From DASSNU01 sp035701265 (lineage in GTDB: Bacteria; Gemmatimonadota; Gemmatimonadetes; Gemmatimonadales; Gemmatimonadaceae): a DNA stretch of 64,000 nt. This document shows positions 41,620 through 50,834 of the stretch, one piece after another; positions within the stretch are counted from its first letter, which is position 1, and each line of letters begins with the position of its first letter. The stretch covers positions 248,001-312,000 of the forward strand of contig DASSNU010000002.1 of the NCBI GenBank assembly GCA_035701265.1. The letters are read 5' to 3'. The notes under the pieces were generated by a model. That model worked only from the letters and a program-made list of their open reading frames with translations. It ran no database searches and was not told the origin of the DNA. Both the position numbers and the translations under genes were made by a program.

Positions 41620-42900
41620 CTACGGCTTGCGGAGCGGGTACATGCGCACGTGCTCCACGTCGAGGTCGTCTTTCCAGGTGCCGAGGACGTAGTCGGAGCC
41701 AATCTCGAGAAGATCGAAGCGCGGGGGCATGGTGATGGTGCCCTGGTACCGGCCCGCCGTGTCGAACACGGACCACACCGGGATCGTGTCGCCGGGGAGT
41801 GGCATCTCGCGCACCCAGAGGGCGCCGTCGTCCACCGCCAGGAGATTCAGGAAGTAGCCGACGGAATCCGGGTGTGGCGTGTTCCGCATTCTCTCCTCCA
41901 CCTGCCGGCGCACGTCGGCGTCGGCGTTCGCGGAGGCGTTGCCAAGAGCGACCATGATGTCGTCGGTGAACGGGACAGCCTGTTCGTCGCGCCGGATGAG
42001 GCGCGTGACCGCGCCCGCAGTGTCGTAGCGGGCAATCTCGTAGCGTGCATTGTCGCCCACGAAGAGCGATCCGCCAGCAACCCTTCCGAAGGTCTTATGG
42101 AACAGGGTCGGCATGAACATCGTCATGCTCACGTTGTTGCCGTTGCGCGTGGCGTTCACCACCAGCTCGTCAGCGAGGATGCCGGCCAACGTGTCTGCGA
42201 GCGAACCATCGGGGTGGAGCCGGATCACCGTGGCTCGCGCGCGCACCAGGCCGGTGTTGTCGAAGCTGAACGGGCCGTTCGCCAGCACTGCCAAACTGCC
42301 GTCGCCGAATACACCGAACAGCGTCGGGAACGACCCGATCTGGGCGGACGCGGTGACGGCGGACACGAACCGTCCGCTCGGGTCGAAGCGCGACAGCCGT
42401 CGACTCGACCGATCCCAGACGAGCAGGGTGTCACCCGGACGCCGTACGAGTGTGCCGATGTTGTTGAACTCCCCCGGTCCACCACCGTGGCGCCCGGCCT
42501 GTGCAATGAACCGGCCGTCCGCGCCGAAAATGCGGAGCGCGTTCACTTCCGCGTCCGCCACGACGATCCTGCCGTCCGACAGTCGAGTGGCTGCCGTCAC
42601 GTCGGAGAACTGTTGCGTGGTATCGTTCGGATCGCCGCCCACGTCGAAGGAAGGCCGTGGGACCACGGTCCACGCGCGTTCCTTCGTCCACGCCGGTGCG
42701 TGGTTCTCCACGATCTCGACGCCCGCGCTGTCGCGGACGACGGCGGTGCCGCCGGCACCCGAGTCGTCGGCGCACCCAGCGCATCCGAACGACACAGCTA
42801 CCAGCCACGGCACGCCGACGACCAGCGGCATGCGCCCTGCGCGTCGCTTACTGCTACACGTTGCGCCGTGCCGGTCACGCGCGATACAGGAGAACATCAT
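41620..42900 (-). CDS. Six-bladed beta-propeller lipoprotein within the RND cluster
   Basis: 426 residues from ATG 42900, which has GGAG four bases upstream on the minus strand. A basic N-region (SSKRRAGR) precedes MPLVVGVPWLVAVSFGCAGC with a lipobox-like GCAGC. Signature GRHGGGPGEFNNIGTLV after ALRIFGADGRFIA; closing strand KDDLDVEHVRMYPLRKP as in paralogues. It sits in line between two RND pump genes on the same strand (105 nt after one, 21 nt before the other), so co-transcription is likely. Whether it serves the pump is not known. Confidence 0.78.
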   Translation of the reverse strand: MMFSCIARDRHGATCSSKRRAGRMPLVVGVPWLVAVSFGCAGCADDSGAGGTAVVRDSAGVEIVENHAPAWTKERAWTVVPRPSFDVGGDPNDTTQQFSDVTAATRLSDGRIVVADAEVNALRIFGADGRFIAQAGRHGGGPGEFNNIGTLVRRPGDTLLVWDRSSRRLSRFDPSGRFVSAVTASAQIGSFPTLFGVFGDGSLAVLANGPFSFDNTGLVRARATVIRLHPDGSLADTLAGILADELVVNATRNGNNVSMTMFMPTLFHKTFGRVAGGSLFVGDNARYEIARYDTAGAVTRLIRRDEQAVPFTDDIMVALGNASANADADVRRQVEERMRNTPHPDSVGYFLNLLAVDDGALWVREMPLPGDTIPVWSVFDTAGRYQGTITMPPRFDLLEIGSDYVLGTWKDDLDVEHVRMYPLRKP

Positions 42901-43005
42901 TCGCTCCGAGCTGAGTGGTGTGACATACGACATGGCGTGACGCAGCGAGAGTGTCTATGCGTCTATGCGCCCACGCTCGCGCTGCCGGAACACGATCGCA
43001 TGGGC

Positions 43006-46000
43006 TCAATCTCGAGGCATCCTGACAACGGCCTCCGGCGCAGCACCGCTCGACAGCGCGCCCCCCGCTGCGGCGACCGGTGATCCGTCACCCGCGTGCA
43101 CCTCCGGCTCCCGCGCCCACCCGAAGCGCACGCGCATCTCCTCGATCAGATCGTACGCCACCGGAATAACGATGAACGTGAGCGCCGTTGCGCTCACGAG
43201 TCCGCCGAGCACGGTGATGGCCATCGGCGCCTGGAGCGAGGCGCCCGTTCCCCACCCCAGCGCCATGGGCAGCACGCCGAGCAGCGTGGTGGCCGTGGTC
43301 ATGAGGATGGGACGAAGCCGCGCGTGCCCCGCCGCCAGGATCGCTTCCCGCACCGGCATCCCCTGCTCGCGCATCTGCAGGACAAAATCCAGCTCAACCA
43401 CCGCGTTGTTATCGACGATGCCGAGCAGGATGATGAATCCGATGAGACTCATGCTGTTGATGCCGTGCCCGGTCAGCCAGAGCATCACCGTGGCGCCCAC
43501 GATGGCCAGCGGCATGCTGAGCAGCACGGTGAATGGGTGCACGAGCGACTCGAATTCGGCGGCGAGAATGGCGTACATCAGGAGGAAGGCGACGACGAAG
43601 GCGAATCCGAGCGCGCGGAAGCTGCGGTGCATCTCCTCGTTTTCCCCGCCCACCTCGGTGCGGATCCCTTGCGGCGCCGGCACGCTCGCGATCGTGCTCC
43701 GGACGGCGCCGAGCGCGTGCTCCAGATCGGTGCCGCGCACGTCGGCGAGCACCGGCACCACGGGCGCCTGATTCACGCGCAGGATCTCCGACGGGCCGGT
43801 GGTCTCGCGCGTGTGCACCAGCTCGCGCAGCGGAATACCGTCCACGCGGAGCTGCTCGAGTGTGCTCAGCGAGTGACGGCTCGTGGCCGGAAGACGGACG
43901 ACGATCGGTACCTTGCGGTCGAAGTCCACCAGATCGGTGGCCACGGTGCCGCGCATGTACGCTTCCACCGCGTCGGCAATGCGCTTCGGCTCCACGCCGA
44001 ACGCCGCAGCGCGATCCCGGTCGATCTCCACCAGGATCTCCGGATGTCCGGTCTCCACACCGAGGTGCACGTTGGTGACGGCATCGCTCGTCGCGAGCCG
44101 CTGCTCCACCATACGCGCATACTCCAGCGCGCGATCCTGGTCGTCGCCGCGGACGCGCACGGCGAGGTCCGCCTCGCCCCCGCCGAGCAGGGAGCCGAGC
44201 ACCGTCGCGCGTCCGGTCTCGATGGTCACCGCGCCGGCGGGGAACGCGCCGAGCGAGCGGCGCAACCGGTCGACCACCTGCGCGCTGCTCGCGCCCTGGC
44301 GCACCTGCACGTCGAGCGTGGCAATGTTGCTCCCACGCTCCTCGGTACTCCCTGCCGCCGCGGCTGCGGTGCCCTGCTCTCCCATCCGCGCGAACACCGC
44401 ATCGACGGCCGAATCCGATCGGATGGCGGAATCCAGACGGGCGGCGATGGTATCCGTGGTGGCGAGCGGCGTCCCGGACGGCAGCGCCAGACGGACGCGG
44501 AACGCGCCTTCATCAACGGTGGGAAGGACGCTGCGGTCGAGGCGCATCCCCACGAAGATCCCGATGGCGAGGAGCACGAGCGATACCGCCACCACGCGCC
44601 CGCGATGATCGAGCGCGCGGGCAAGGAGCCGCACGTACCACGCGTTGAAGCGCGCGAGTCCTCGCTCGAACAGCACGAGCGGCTTCCACTGGAGAGGACG
44701 CGCGGTGCCGGTCCACCGCGATGCCATCACCGGCAGCAGCGTGAGCGCGACGGCAATGCTGGCGAGCAGCGAGAATGCGACGGCGAACGAGAGCGCGCCC
44801 AGCAACTGGCCGGCGATCCCCTCCACGTAGATGATGGGACCGAAGACGGCGATGGTCGTGAGCGTGGACGAGATGATCGCGCCCTGCACCTCCTCCGCGC
44901 CGCGAACGGTTGCCGTGTGCTGGTCCGCCCCCAGTTGCCGGTGACGGAAGATGTTCTCCAGCACGACGATCGAATTGTCCACCAGCATCCCGACGCCGAG
45001 CGCGAGTCCGCCCAGGCTCATGATGTTGAGCGAGACGCCGGCGGCATTGAGCAGCGCGAACGTCGCGATGACGGAGATCGGAATCGCGAGCGCGACGGCG
45101 ATGGGGTAGCGCGGCTCGCGCAGAAAGAGGAAGAGCACCAGAAAGGCGAGCACGCCTCCCTGCAGCAGGTTCTGCACGACGCTGGAGATGGCCTGCCGGA
45201 TGAAGCCAGCCTGGTTGCTCGCCACCTGCAGCGTGATCTCCGGATACTGCGCGCGGAGCTGCCGGAGCACTTGATCCACGCGTTCCGCCACGCGCACCGT
45301 GTTGGCGCCGGCCTCCTTGTACACCAGCAGCCCCACCGCCTCCGCGCCGTTGTAGCGCGTGATCGCCTGGCGCTCCGCGAAACCATCTTCGATGGTGGCG
45401 ATGTCGCCGAGCGTCACCTGCGCCGCGGCAGGAACGCTGTCGGGTGGAGAGCGCGCGCCGCTCGGTGAGCCCTGCCCCGCGCCCACAATGCCGGCCGACG
45501 TGCCGCCGGCCGCTGCGCCGTCCGGCTGATGCGGGATCACGATGCCGGCAATCTCGGCCGGCGACGCGAGCTCGCCCAGCGTGCGCAGCGAATACTGAAA
45601 TCTCCCGCGCAAAATGGTGCCGCCCGGTGCGCTCTGATTGGCCGCGTCGAGCGCGTTGGAGACGTCCTCCATGGAGACGCCGAAGCTCTCGAGCTTCTGC
45701 GGGTCCACGTCCACGTGAATCTCGCGCTCCAATCCGCCGGTGACGGTCGCCTCCGACACGCCGTCGAGCTGCTCCAACCGCCGCTTGATGACGCTCTCGG
45801 CGAGATCCTTGAGCGTCCACAGATCTCCCTGTCCGGACACGCTGATCGTGAGGACGGGCTCGGCGGCAGGATCGGTGCGCAGCACCGCCGGACGATCCAC
45901 GCGCTCGGGCAGTTGTCCGCGCAGGTTGTCCAGCCGCTCGCGCACGTTGAGGAGCGCGAAGTCCATGTCCGCTCCCCAGGCGAAGCGGAGCGTGACCAGC

Positions 46001-46266
46001 GAGACCCCCTCGCGCGAGACGCTCTCCACGCGCTCCACGCCCGGCACCGCCACCACCTCGCGCTCGATCGGCTCCGTGACGAAGCGCTCCACCTCGGCGG
46101 GCGCGACCCCCGGATACGTGGTCTGCACCACCAGCTTGGGGTAGGCGATGTCCGGGAGCAGATTGATCGGCAGGCGGGTGAACGAGATGAGCCCCAGGAG
46201 CACGACGGCCAGAAAGCACATCGTGATCGCCACGGGACGGCGAACGGAGCGTGAGGGGAGCGACAC
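43006..46266 (-). CDS. RND-superfamily efflux transporter (AcrB/HAE1 type)
   Basis: 1086 residues, full-length pump. TM1 VRRPVAITMCFLAVVLLGLI, relay block LGGLALGVGMLVDNSIVVLE containing the paired Asp region, second-half counterpart LIGFIILLGIVDNNAVVELD. The first periplasmic loop has a Gly/Ala/Pro-rich insertion (PDGAAAGGTSAGIVGAGQG) compared with typical members. Start 9 nt after the TolC-like gene stop, giving the operon order adaptor-TolC-RND. Substrate cannot be predicted; AcrB-like rather than heavy-metal type because the metal-binding Met clusters are not evident. Confidence 0.93.
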   Translation of the reverse strand: MSLPSRSVRRPVAITMCFLAVVLLGLISFTRLPINLLPDIAYPKLVVQTTYPGVAPAEVERFVTEPIEREVVAVPGVERVESVSREGVSLVTLRFAWGADMDFALLNVRERLDNLRGQLPERVDRPAVLRTDPAAEPVLTISVSGQGDLWTLKDLAESVIKRRLEQLDGVSEATVTGGLEREIHVDVDPQKLESFGVSMEDVSNALDAANQSAPGGTILRGRFQYSLRTLGELASPAEIAGIVIPHQPDGAAAGGTSAGIVGAGQGSPSGARSPPDSVPAAAQVTLGDIATIEDGFAERQAITRYNGAEAVGLLVYKEAGANTVRVAERVDQVLRQLRAQYPEITLQVASNQAGFIRQAISSVVQNLLQGGVLAFLVLFLFLREPRYPIAVALAIPISVIATFALLNAAGVSLNIMSLGGLALGVGMLVDNSIVVLENIFRHRQLGADQHTATVRGAEEVQGAIISSTLTTIAVFGPIIYVEGIAGQLLGALSFAVAFSLLASIAVALTLLPVMASRWTGTARPLQWKPLVLFERGLARFNAWYVRLLARALDHRGRVVAVSLVLLAIGIFVGMRLDRSVLPTVDEGAFRVRLALPSGTPLATTDTIAARLDSAIRSDSAVDAVFARMGEQGTAAAAAGSTEERGSNIATLDVQVRQGASSAQVVDRLRRSLGAFPAGAVTIETGRATVLGSLLGGGEADLAVRVRGDDQDRALEYARMVEQRLATSDAVTNVHLGVETGHPEILVEIDRDRAAAFGVEPKRIADAVEAYMRGTVATDLVDFDRKVPIVVRLPATSRHSLSTLEQLRVDGIPLRELVHTRETTGPSEILRVNQAPVVPVLADVRGTDLEHALGAVRSTIASVPAPQGIRTEVGGENEEMHRSFRALGFAFVVAFLLMYAILAAEFESLVHPFTVLLSMPLAIVGATVMLWLTGHGINSMSLIGFIILLGIVDNNAVVELDFVLQMREQGMPVREAILAAGHARLRPILMTTATTLLGVLPMALGWGTGASLQAPMAITVLGGLVSATALTFIVIPVAYDLIEEMRVRFGWAREPEVHAGDGSPVAAAGGALSSGAAPEAVVRMPRD

Positions 46267-46275
46267 GGCGAACGC

Positions 46276-47643
46276 TTACCGGTCCGGTCCGACGGAGCGG
46301 CCGAGCTTTTCCTCGAGGGTGACGCGCGCCACCACGAAGGTGAACAGCGCCTCCACCGCGTTGCGCTCATCCTGCTGCGCGCGGTCGACCACCGCCTGCA
46401 ACTGGGTGAAGTCGATGGCACCGACCTGATACTTCTGTCGCGCCAGCTCCACGCGCTCGCGGCTCAACTGCACCGCGCGCTCCGCCGTCTGCTCACGCCG
46501 GTACGCGTTGCGCAAATCGATGAGTGCCGCACGCACGTCCCGCTCGGTCTGCAGCTGCTGGCGCCGGAGATCCTGCTCCGCCCGGTCGCGCGCCGCGGCC
46601 GCCTGCCCCACGGCCGCCTGTGTCTGGAACTGCGAGAAGATGGGGAGCGAAACGTTGAGTCCGAACGAATACGTGCGATCCGGCGGGTTGAATTCGAAGA
46701 TCGCGTCGTACCCGGGCAGGTTGAGCCCGCGACTCCACCCCGCTCTCGCGGAGATCGTTGGCCACCGCTGGGAGTGCGCCGCGGAAAGCGTGGCACTGTT
46801 CGCCGACAACGTGGCGCGGCTCGCCGCCACGTTCGGGCTCCATGTGAGTGCGAGCTGGACGAGCGAGTCGGCGTCCAGCGTCGACGGATCGAAGACGGCC
46901 AGCGGCTCCGACGTCAGCGAGAAGGCGGTGTCGAGCGCGATGCCGATCGCCTGCAGCAGGTCGAGCTTGCTCTTGTTCGCGGTGCCGTGCGCTTCCTCCA
47001 GTGCGGCCTCGGCGTTCGCCACGTCGCCCTCGGCGCCGAGGACATCGATGCGGTCCGCCGCCGCCACGGCAAAACGGCGGCGGGTGGCATCGAGTTGCTC
47101 GCGCGCCGAGGCGAGCTGCTGTTCGGCCAGGGCGATGAGTCGAGCGTCGCGCAGCGCGAGATAGTAGCGCTGGCTCACCAGCGAGGTCACGGTCGCGCGC
47201 TGTGCCGCACCGGTGGCATCGGCGGCGCGGATCTGCGCGTTGGCAGCAGAGAGCTGGTGGAAGCGCGTGCCGCCATCGAGCAGCGTGAAGTCCAATCCCA
47301 CGAACTGGCTCGATGAGCTGAAGCGCGAGTTCAACGGATCCTCGCGCCGGATGGGGTTGCCGAAATCGTCCGTGCCGGTGACCACACGGCTGTCCGCGCC
47401 GCTGAAACCCATGCTTGCGTCGACGCGCGGGAGGAAGCTCCCCACGCTCTGCAGGTGCGACGCGTTCGCCGCGTCGCGCTGCGTGAGCGCGCCCAGGTAG
47501 TCGGGATTGTGCGCGAGTGCCAGGCGCACGGCGTCTTCCAGGGAGAGTTGCGCCGGCACGTGATCGCCTGCGCCCTGGGCGCGGAGCGTGGCGGGCGTGC
47601 CGGCGAGCAATGCGACGGCCAGCGCGACGCCAGCGCGCCTCAC
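46276..47643 (-). CDS. TolC-family outer membrane efflux protein
   Basis: 455 residues. Signal peptide RRAGVALAVALLAGTPATLR ending AQG. The repeated OEP pattern is clear: LSLEDAVRLALAHNPDYLGA in the first half and SLVQLALTWSPNVAASRATL in the second, each followed by long coiled-coil helices (ARLIALAEQQLASAREQLDA; RREQTAERAVQLSRERVELA). It forms the outer-membrane channel of the pump. Its GTG start (47643) overlaps the adaptor stop (GTGA). Confidence 0.9.
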   Translation of the reverse strand: MRRAGVALAVALLAGTPATLRAQGAGDHVPAQLSLEDAVRLALAHNPDYLGALTQRDAANASHLQSVGSFLPRVDASMGFSGADSRVVTGTDDFGNPIRREDPLNSRFSSSSQFVGLDFTLLDGGTRFHQLSAANAQIRAADATGAAQRATVTSLVSQRYYLALRDARLIALAEQQLASAREQLDATRRRFAVAAADRIDVLGAEGDVANAEAALEEAHGTANKSKLDLLQAIGIALDTAFSLTSEPLAVFDPSTLDADSLVQLALTWSPNVAASRATLSANSATLSAAHSQRWPTISARAGWSRGLNLPGYDAIFEFNPPDRTYSFGLNVSLPIFSQFQTQAAVGQAAAARDRAEQDLRRQQLQTERDVRAALIDLRNAYRREQTAERAVQLSRERVELARQKYQVGAIDFTQLQAVVDRAQQDERNAVEALFTFVVARVTLEEKLGRSVGPDR

Positions 47644-48830
47644 TGTGGCCGCCCCCCCGCCTCGCGTACGTCTTTCACCAGGCGCACGTGCGCATCGTGA
47701 ATGAGCGAGAAGTGGCCATCGGTGAGCACGATCTCTCCGGGCTTCACCATGCGGTCCGGCGCGTCGGGGAGAATCTCCACGAGCGAGTCGTTCTGCAGCC
47801 CGGTGGTCACGTAGCGCCACTTGGCCAACCCGCTGGAGCCCTGCGGATCGTAGACGAAGAGCATCGTCCGCTGATCGCGCTCCAGGATGGCCGACCGCGG
47901 AACGAGAATGCGATCGGCAAAGCGGCGCGCGTCGAGGGAGACGCGCGCGTACATGCCCGGGAGGATCTCGCCGCGCGGGTTCGGAATGGCCACCGTCACG
48001 CGCGCCGTGCGCGTCTGCGGATCGACCGCCGGGTTGATGCTCGTGATGCGCCCCGTAAACGTGCGTCCCGGGAAGGCGGAGAAGGTGACGGCGGCATGGC
48101 GTCCCTCGGCCAGATAGCCTACCTCGCTCTCGAGGACCTGCACCTCAACCTTGATGGGGTCGAGCTGCGCCACGGTGGCCAGCTCATCGCCCAAACTCAC
48201 GATCTGGCCGGCGACCACTTTGACATTGGAGATGCGTCCGGCAAAGGGTGCGGCGACGCGCGCGTGCGATGCGGCAAGCTGTGCCTTCTCCAGTCCCACC
48301 TCCGCGCCATCCAGCCCGCTCTTGGCGCGCGCGATACGCGCACGCTCCGCACGAGCGGCGGAGTCCGTGATGCGATCGTCGAAGAGCGTGAGCTCGCGGA
48401 ACTCCGCCGCCGCCTGCTGGCGACGGGCCTCCTGCTCGGCGACGTCCAGGTCGTACTTCCTGGGATCGATCGCCACGAGCACGTTGCCGGCGGCGACGCG
48501 CTGATCCTCGCGCGCGGCGAGCTCCTGCACCGGGCCTTCCACCAACGCGTGGAGGGTGACCTGGCGCCAGGCAGCCGCCTCCCCCGCGGCGGTGACGGAG
48601 AGCACGAGCGTGCCGCGCCTCACCGGAGCGCCCTCGACCGGGATGGCGACCTCGGTGCCGAAGGTGCTGGCGGCGGACGCGACGGAGACGCCGGGGGAAT
48701 CGGAATTTGCAGAGTCCGCCGGATCGTCCGCGGAGGCGCGGTGCGCCCGGGCACGGTACAGCGCGGCAGAGCCGAGGGCCAGCACGACGATGACCCCGGT
48801 GATGATGCCGGCACGGCGTGAGACGATCAC
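47640..48830 (-). CDS. RND efflux periplasmic adaptor (membrane-fusion protein)
   Basis: 396 residues. N-terminal membrane anchor AGIITGVIVVLALGSAALYR, then barrel-sandwich/lipoyl halves (VEGPVQELAAREDQRVAAG and RVAAPFAGRISNVKVVAGQI) around an alpha-hairpin (VAEQEARRQQAAAEFRELTL), a beta-barrel domain (FPGRTFTGRITSINPAVDPQ) and a membrane-proximal end. Links pump and TolC channel. GTG at 48830 with GAGGT at good distance is chosen over the longer open frame. First gene of the pump operon. Confidence 0.9.
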   Translation of the reverse strand: MIVSRRAGIITGVIVVLALGSAALYRARAHRASADDPADSANSDSPGVSVASAASTFGTEVAIPVEGAPVRRGTLVLSVTAAGEAAAWRQVTLHALVEGPVQELAAREDQRVAAGNVLVAIDPRKYDLDVAEQEARRQQAAAEFRELTLFDDRITDSAARAERARIARAKSGLDGAEVGLEKAQLAASHARVAAPFAGRISNVKVVAGQIVSLGDELATVAQLDPIKVEVQVLESEVGYLAEGRHAAVTFSAFPGRTFTGRITSINPAVDPQTRTARVTVAIPNPRGEILPGMYARVSLDARRFADRILVPRSAILERDQRTMLFVYDPQGSSGLAKWRYVTTGLQNDSLVEILPDAPDRMVKPGEIVLTDGHFSLIHDAHVRLVKDVREAGGRPQ

Positions 48831-49285
48831 AAAGACGACCTCACTCTGACGTGGGTGCCATGAGAGCACACCGGAGGCGAGGTGCAGCGCATGATGCAGG
48901 CGGTGCCAGCAACTTGGGAGTCGTGCACGGGGGTCGCAAGGGCCCGTTCTGGACACTGTGCATCGACAGGGCCGTTCGCTCCGGGCTCTCCCCGTGCCAG
49001 CAGGAACACTCGCATGATGCCACCACCGTCCGAGCTGTCAGTCGCGCAGCGCAGCCGGCGTGGCCGGTCAGTGCCCCCAGGTGAAGTGGTACACTTGCAC
49101 GGCCGGGAACGGCTCTTCCAGACGGGCGTATGCGTGGCTGCCGCTCACGGCATCAATGCGCGGGAGCGCGTCGGTGGCGAACAGCTCCCGTCCGCTGTCC
49201 AGCGCGTAGAAGCGAGAATGTATCGCCGTGCGCCCGACACGCGCTCAGCACCACACCATACGCTCCGCCTGCGCGACGCAGCCCG
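48831..49285. other. Spacer upstream of the pump operon
   Basis: About 455 bp between the adaptor start and the stop of a same-strand propeller gene. Only short, composition-driven frames are present. It presumably holds the pump operon promoter; no clear palindrome, regulator gene, RNA gene or T-tailed terminator was identified. Confidence 0.4.
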
Positions 49286-50596
49286 CTATGTCCCCCGCTC
49301 GATCCGGTACACGCGCACGACGTCGCGTCCCCCCACTCTCGCCACCACGTACAACCGGTCGCCACTCGCGTACGGGAGCACCGAGAGCTCACGTACTGGC
49401 GCTGGCATGGTGCCCAGGAGTTTTCCCTCGCCATCGAGCACATCGAGCACGGCGACCCGGCTCAGCGTGCTGTCGGATGCCGGCGCGTCCTCTCCGTTCG
49501 GCGTTCCGCCTCCTGCATCCTGCTGCGCGCTGTCCGCTCCACCCAGCGTCGCGCGCTCGGCGGCCGTGGCGCGGCGCTCCACCCAGAGACGTCCATCCGC
49601 ATCGGTGAACAGATCGCCGAGGATGCGCTCCGTTCGTACGCGGGGCATGCGCGGCGGCGTGCATCGCGCGCCTGGATGCGCGCGCTCGTATTGCGCGAGC
49701 GCGTCGGCGGCATGCTGCCACACATCGCTCCCTGCTTCGATCTCCGCCGCGGGGCGGTCGACCGTGCGCACCGTGTCGCCGCGCTGGTCAATGAACGTGA
49801 TGTGGTAGCGATTGTCCGGGCTGGCGACGGTGTAGCCGCCGTGCGCGAAGGTATACGCCCACTGCGGGGCGGAGGGGATGTCGAACGTCATGATCCCGGT
49901 TCCACCCAGACAGACCACGCTGGCCGCCGGCGACTCCGCGCCGCGCGGAAGGTGCAGTGTGTCGTTCGTGGGCCCGGCCGGCGTGACGCGCCGATACCAT
50001 GCTCCCGCCACGGCGGACGCTGCGCCCTCCACGCGCGCGTAGAGCTCCCGTTCATCGCCTGTCGAGATGATCGCGGGCGTGTTGCCGACGTATCCGTGCG
50101 GCCACGCGCCCAGCCACGCGCCGTCGCGCGAGACGAGCGCGAGGCGCGCGTTCGAGCCGTCGAGCACCACGAGCGTGTCGCCCAGCCACCCCAGCCCCAG
50201 CGGGCGACGAAACTCTCCGTCGCCAGTGCCGCGGCGACCGATCGTGCGCACGAGGTGGCCAGTCGAGTCGAACACACGCACGAGTCCCGCGCGCGCGTCG
50301 GCCACGTAGATGCGGCCCGCGCTGTCGGCCGTCACCGCGCCGGCACGGAGGATGGCCGTGCTGTCCGCCAGGTCCGCGACGGTCGCGAGCAGGCGGAGGC
50401 GCCAGACGGACCCGCGTGCGGGGTTGTGCACGTGGACCACGCCCCCGGCGGTGTCGACGACGACCGTGCGCGACGCGTCCGCGCGCTGCGCGCAGCCGGT
50501 GAGCCACGGCATGGCGGCGAAGATGGCGACGCTGAGCAGCGTCGCGAGCGTGGACGATGCGCGCGCGCCGCAGCAACGCACACGGACCGATGACAC
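49286..50596 (-). CDS. Six-bladed beta-propeller lipoprotein
   Basis: 436 residues, GTG start. Signal TLATLLSVAIFAAMPWLTGC with lipobox LTGC. Blades: RIYVADARAGLVRVFDSTG, signature variant GRRGTGDGEFRRPLGLGWL (Asp in place of Pro), WLGDTLVVLDGSNARLALV. An Asp/Gly-rich low-complexity insert (GGADSAQQDAGGGTPNGED) lies near the C-terminus, and the closing strand is RDVVRVYRIERGT. Divergent from the S9 peptidase gene. Confidence 0.78.
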   Translation of the reverse strand: MSSVRVRCCGARASSTLATLLSVAIFAAMPWLTGCAQRADASRTVVVDTAGGVVHVHNPARGSVWRLRLLATVADLADSTAILRAGAVTADSAGRIYVADARAGLVRVFDSTGHLVRTIGRRGTGDGEFRRPLGLGWLGDTLVVLDGSNARLALVSRDGAWLGAWPHGYVGNTPAIISTGDERELYARVEGAASAVAGAWYRRVTPAGPTNDTLHLPRGAESPAASVVCLGGTGIMTFDIPSAPQWAYTFAHGGYTVASPDNRYHITFIDQRGDTVRTVDRPAAEIEAGSDVWQHAADALAQYERAHPGARCTPPRMPRVRTERILGDLFTDADGRLWVERRATAAERATLGGADSAQQDAGGGTPNGEDAPASDSTLSRVAVLDVLDGEGKLLGTMPAPVRELSVLPYASGDRLYVVARVGGRDVVRVYRIERGT

Positions 50597-50834
50597 GGAT
50601 CTGGACTCCTGTGAAGGTCTGTATGAAAGAAATTACGCATTCGCACGGCGCGGAGGATGGGGGGCGATCCGACAATGGCAAGGTGCCCTGTACCGGGCCC
50701 ACACGCGGCGTCTCGATGGCCGCAGGCTCGCGCGCGGCGCGACTCCAGTATCGCACCCGCTCCGCATGGCACGCGCGGCGAGTGCGTGTAGATTCTCGTC
50801 ACCACCCTCCCTGTACCTGAATCCAACCGTGCCA

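Noticed and set aside
48840..49030. Short minus-strand frames starting with Met upstream of the pump operon
   Set aside because: Two frames overlap each other in different phases and have no export signal, domain or ribosome-binding site.
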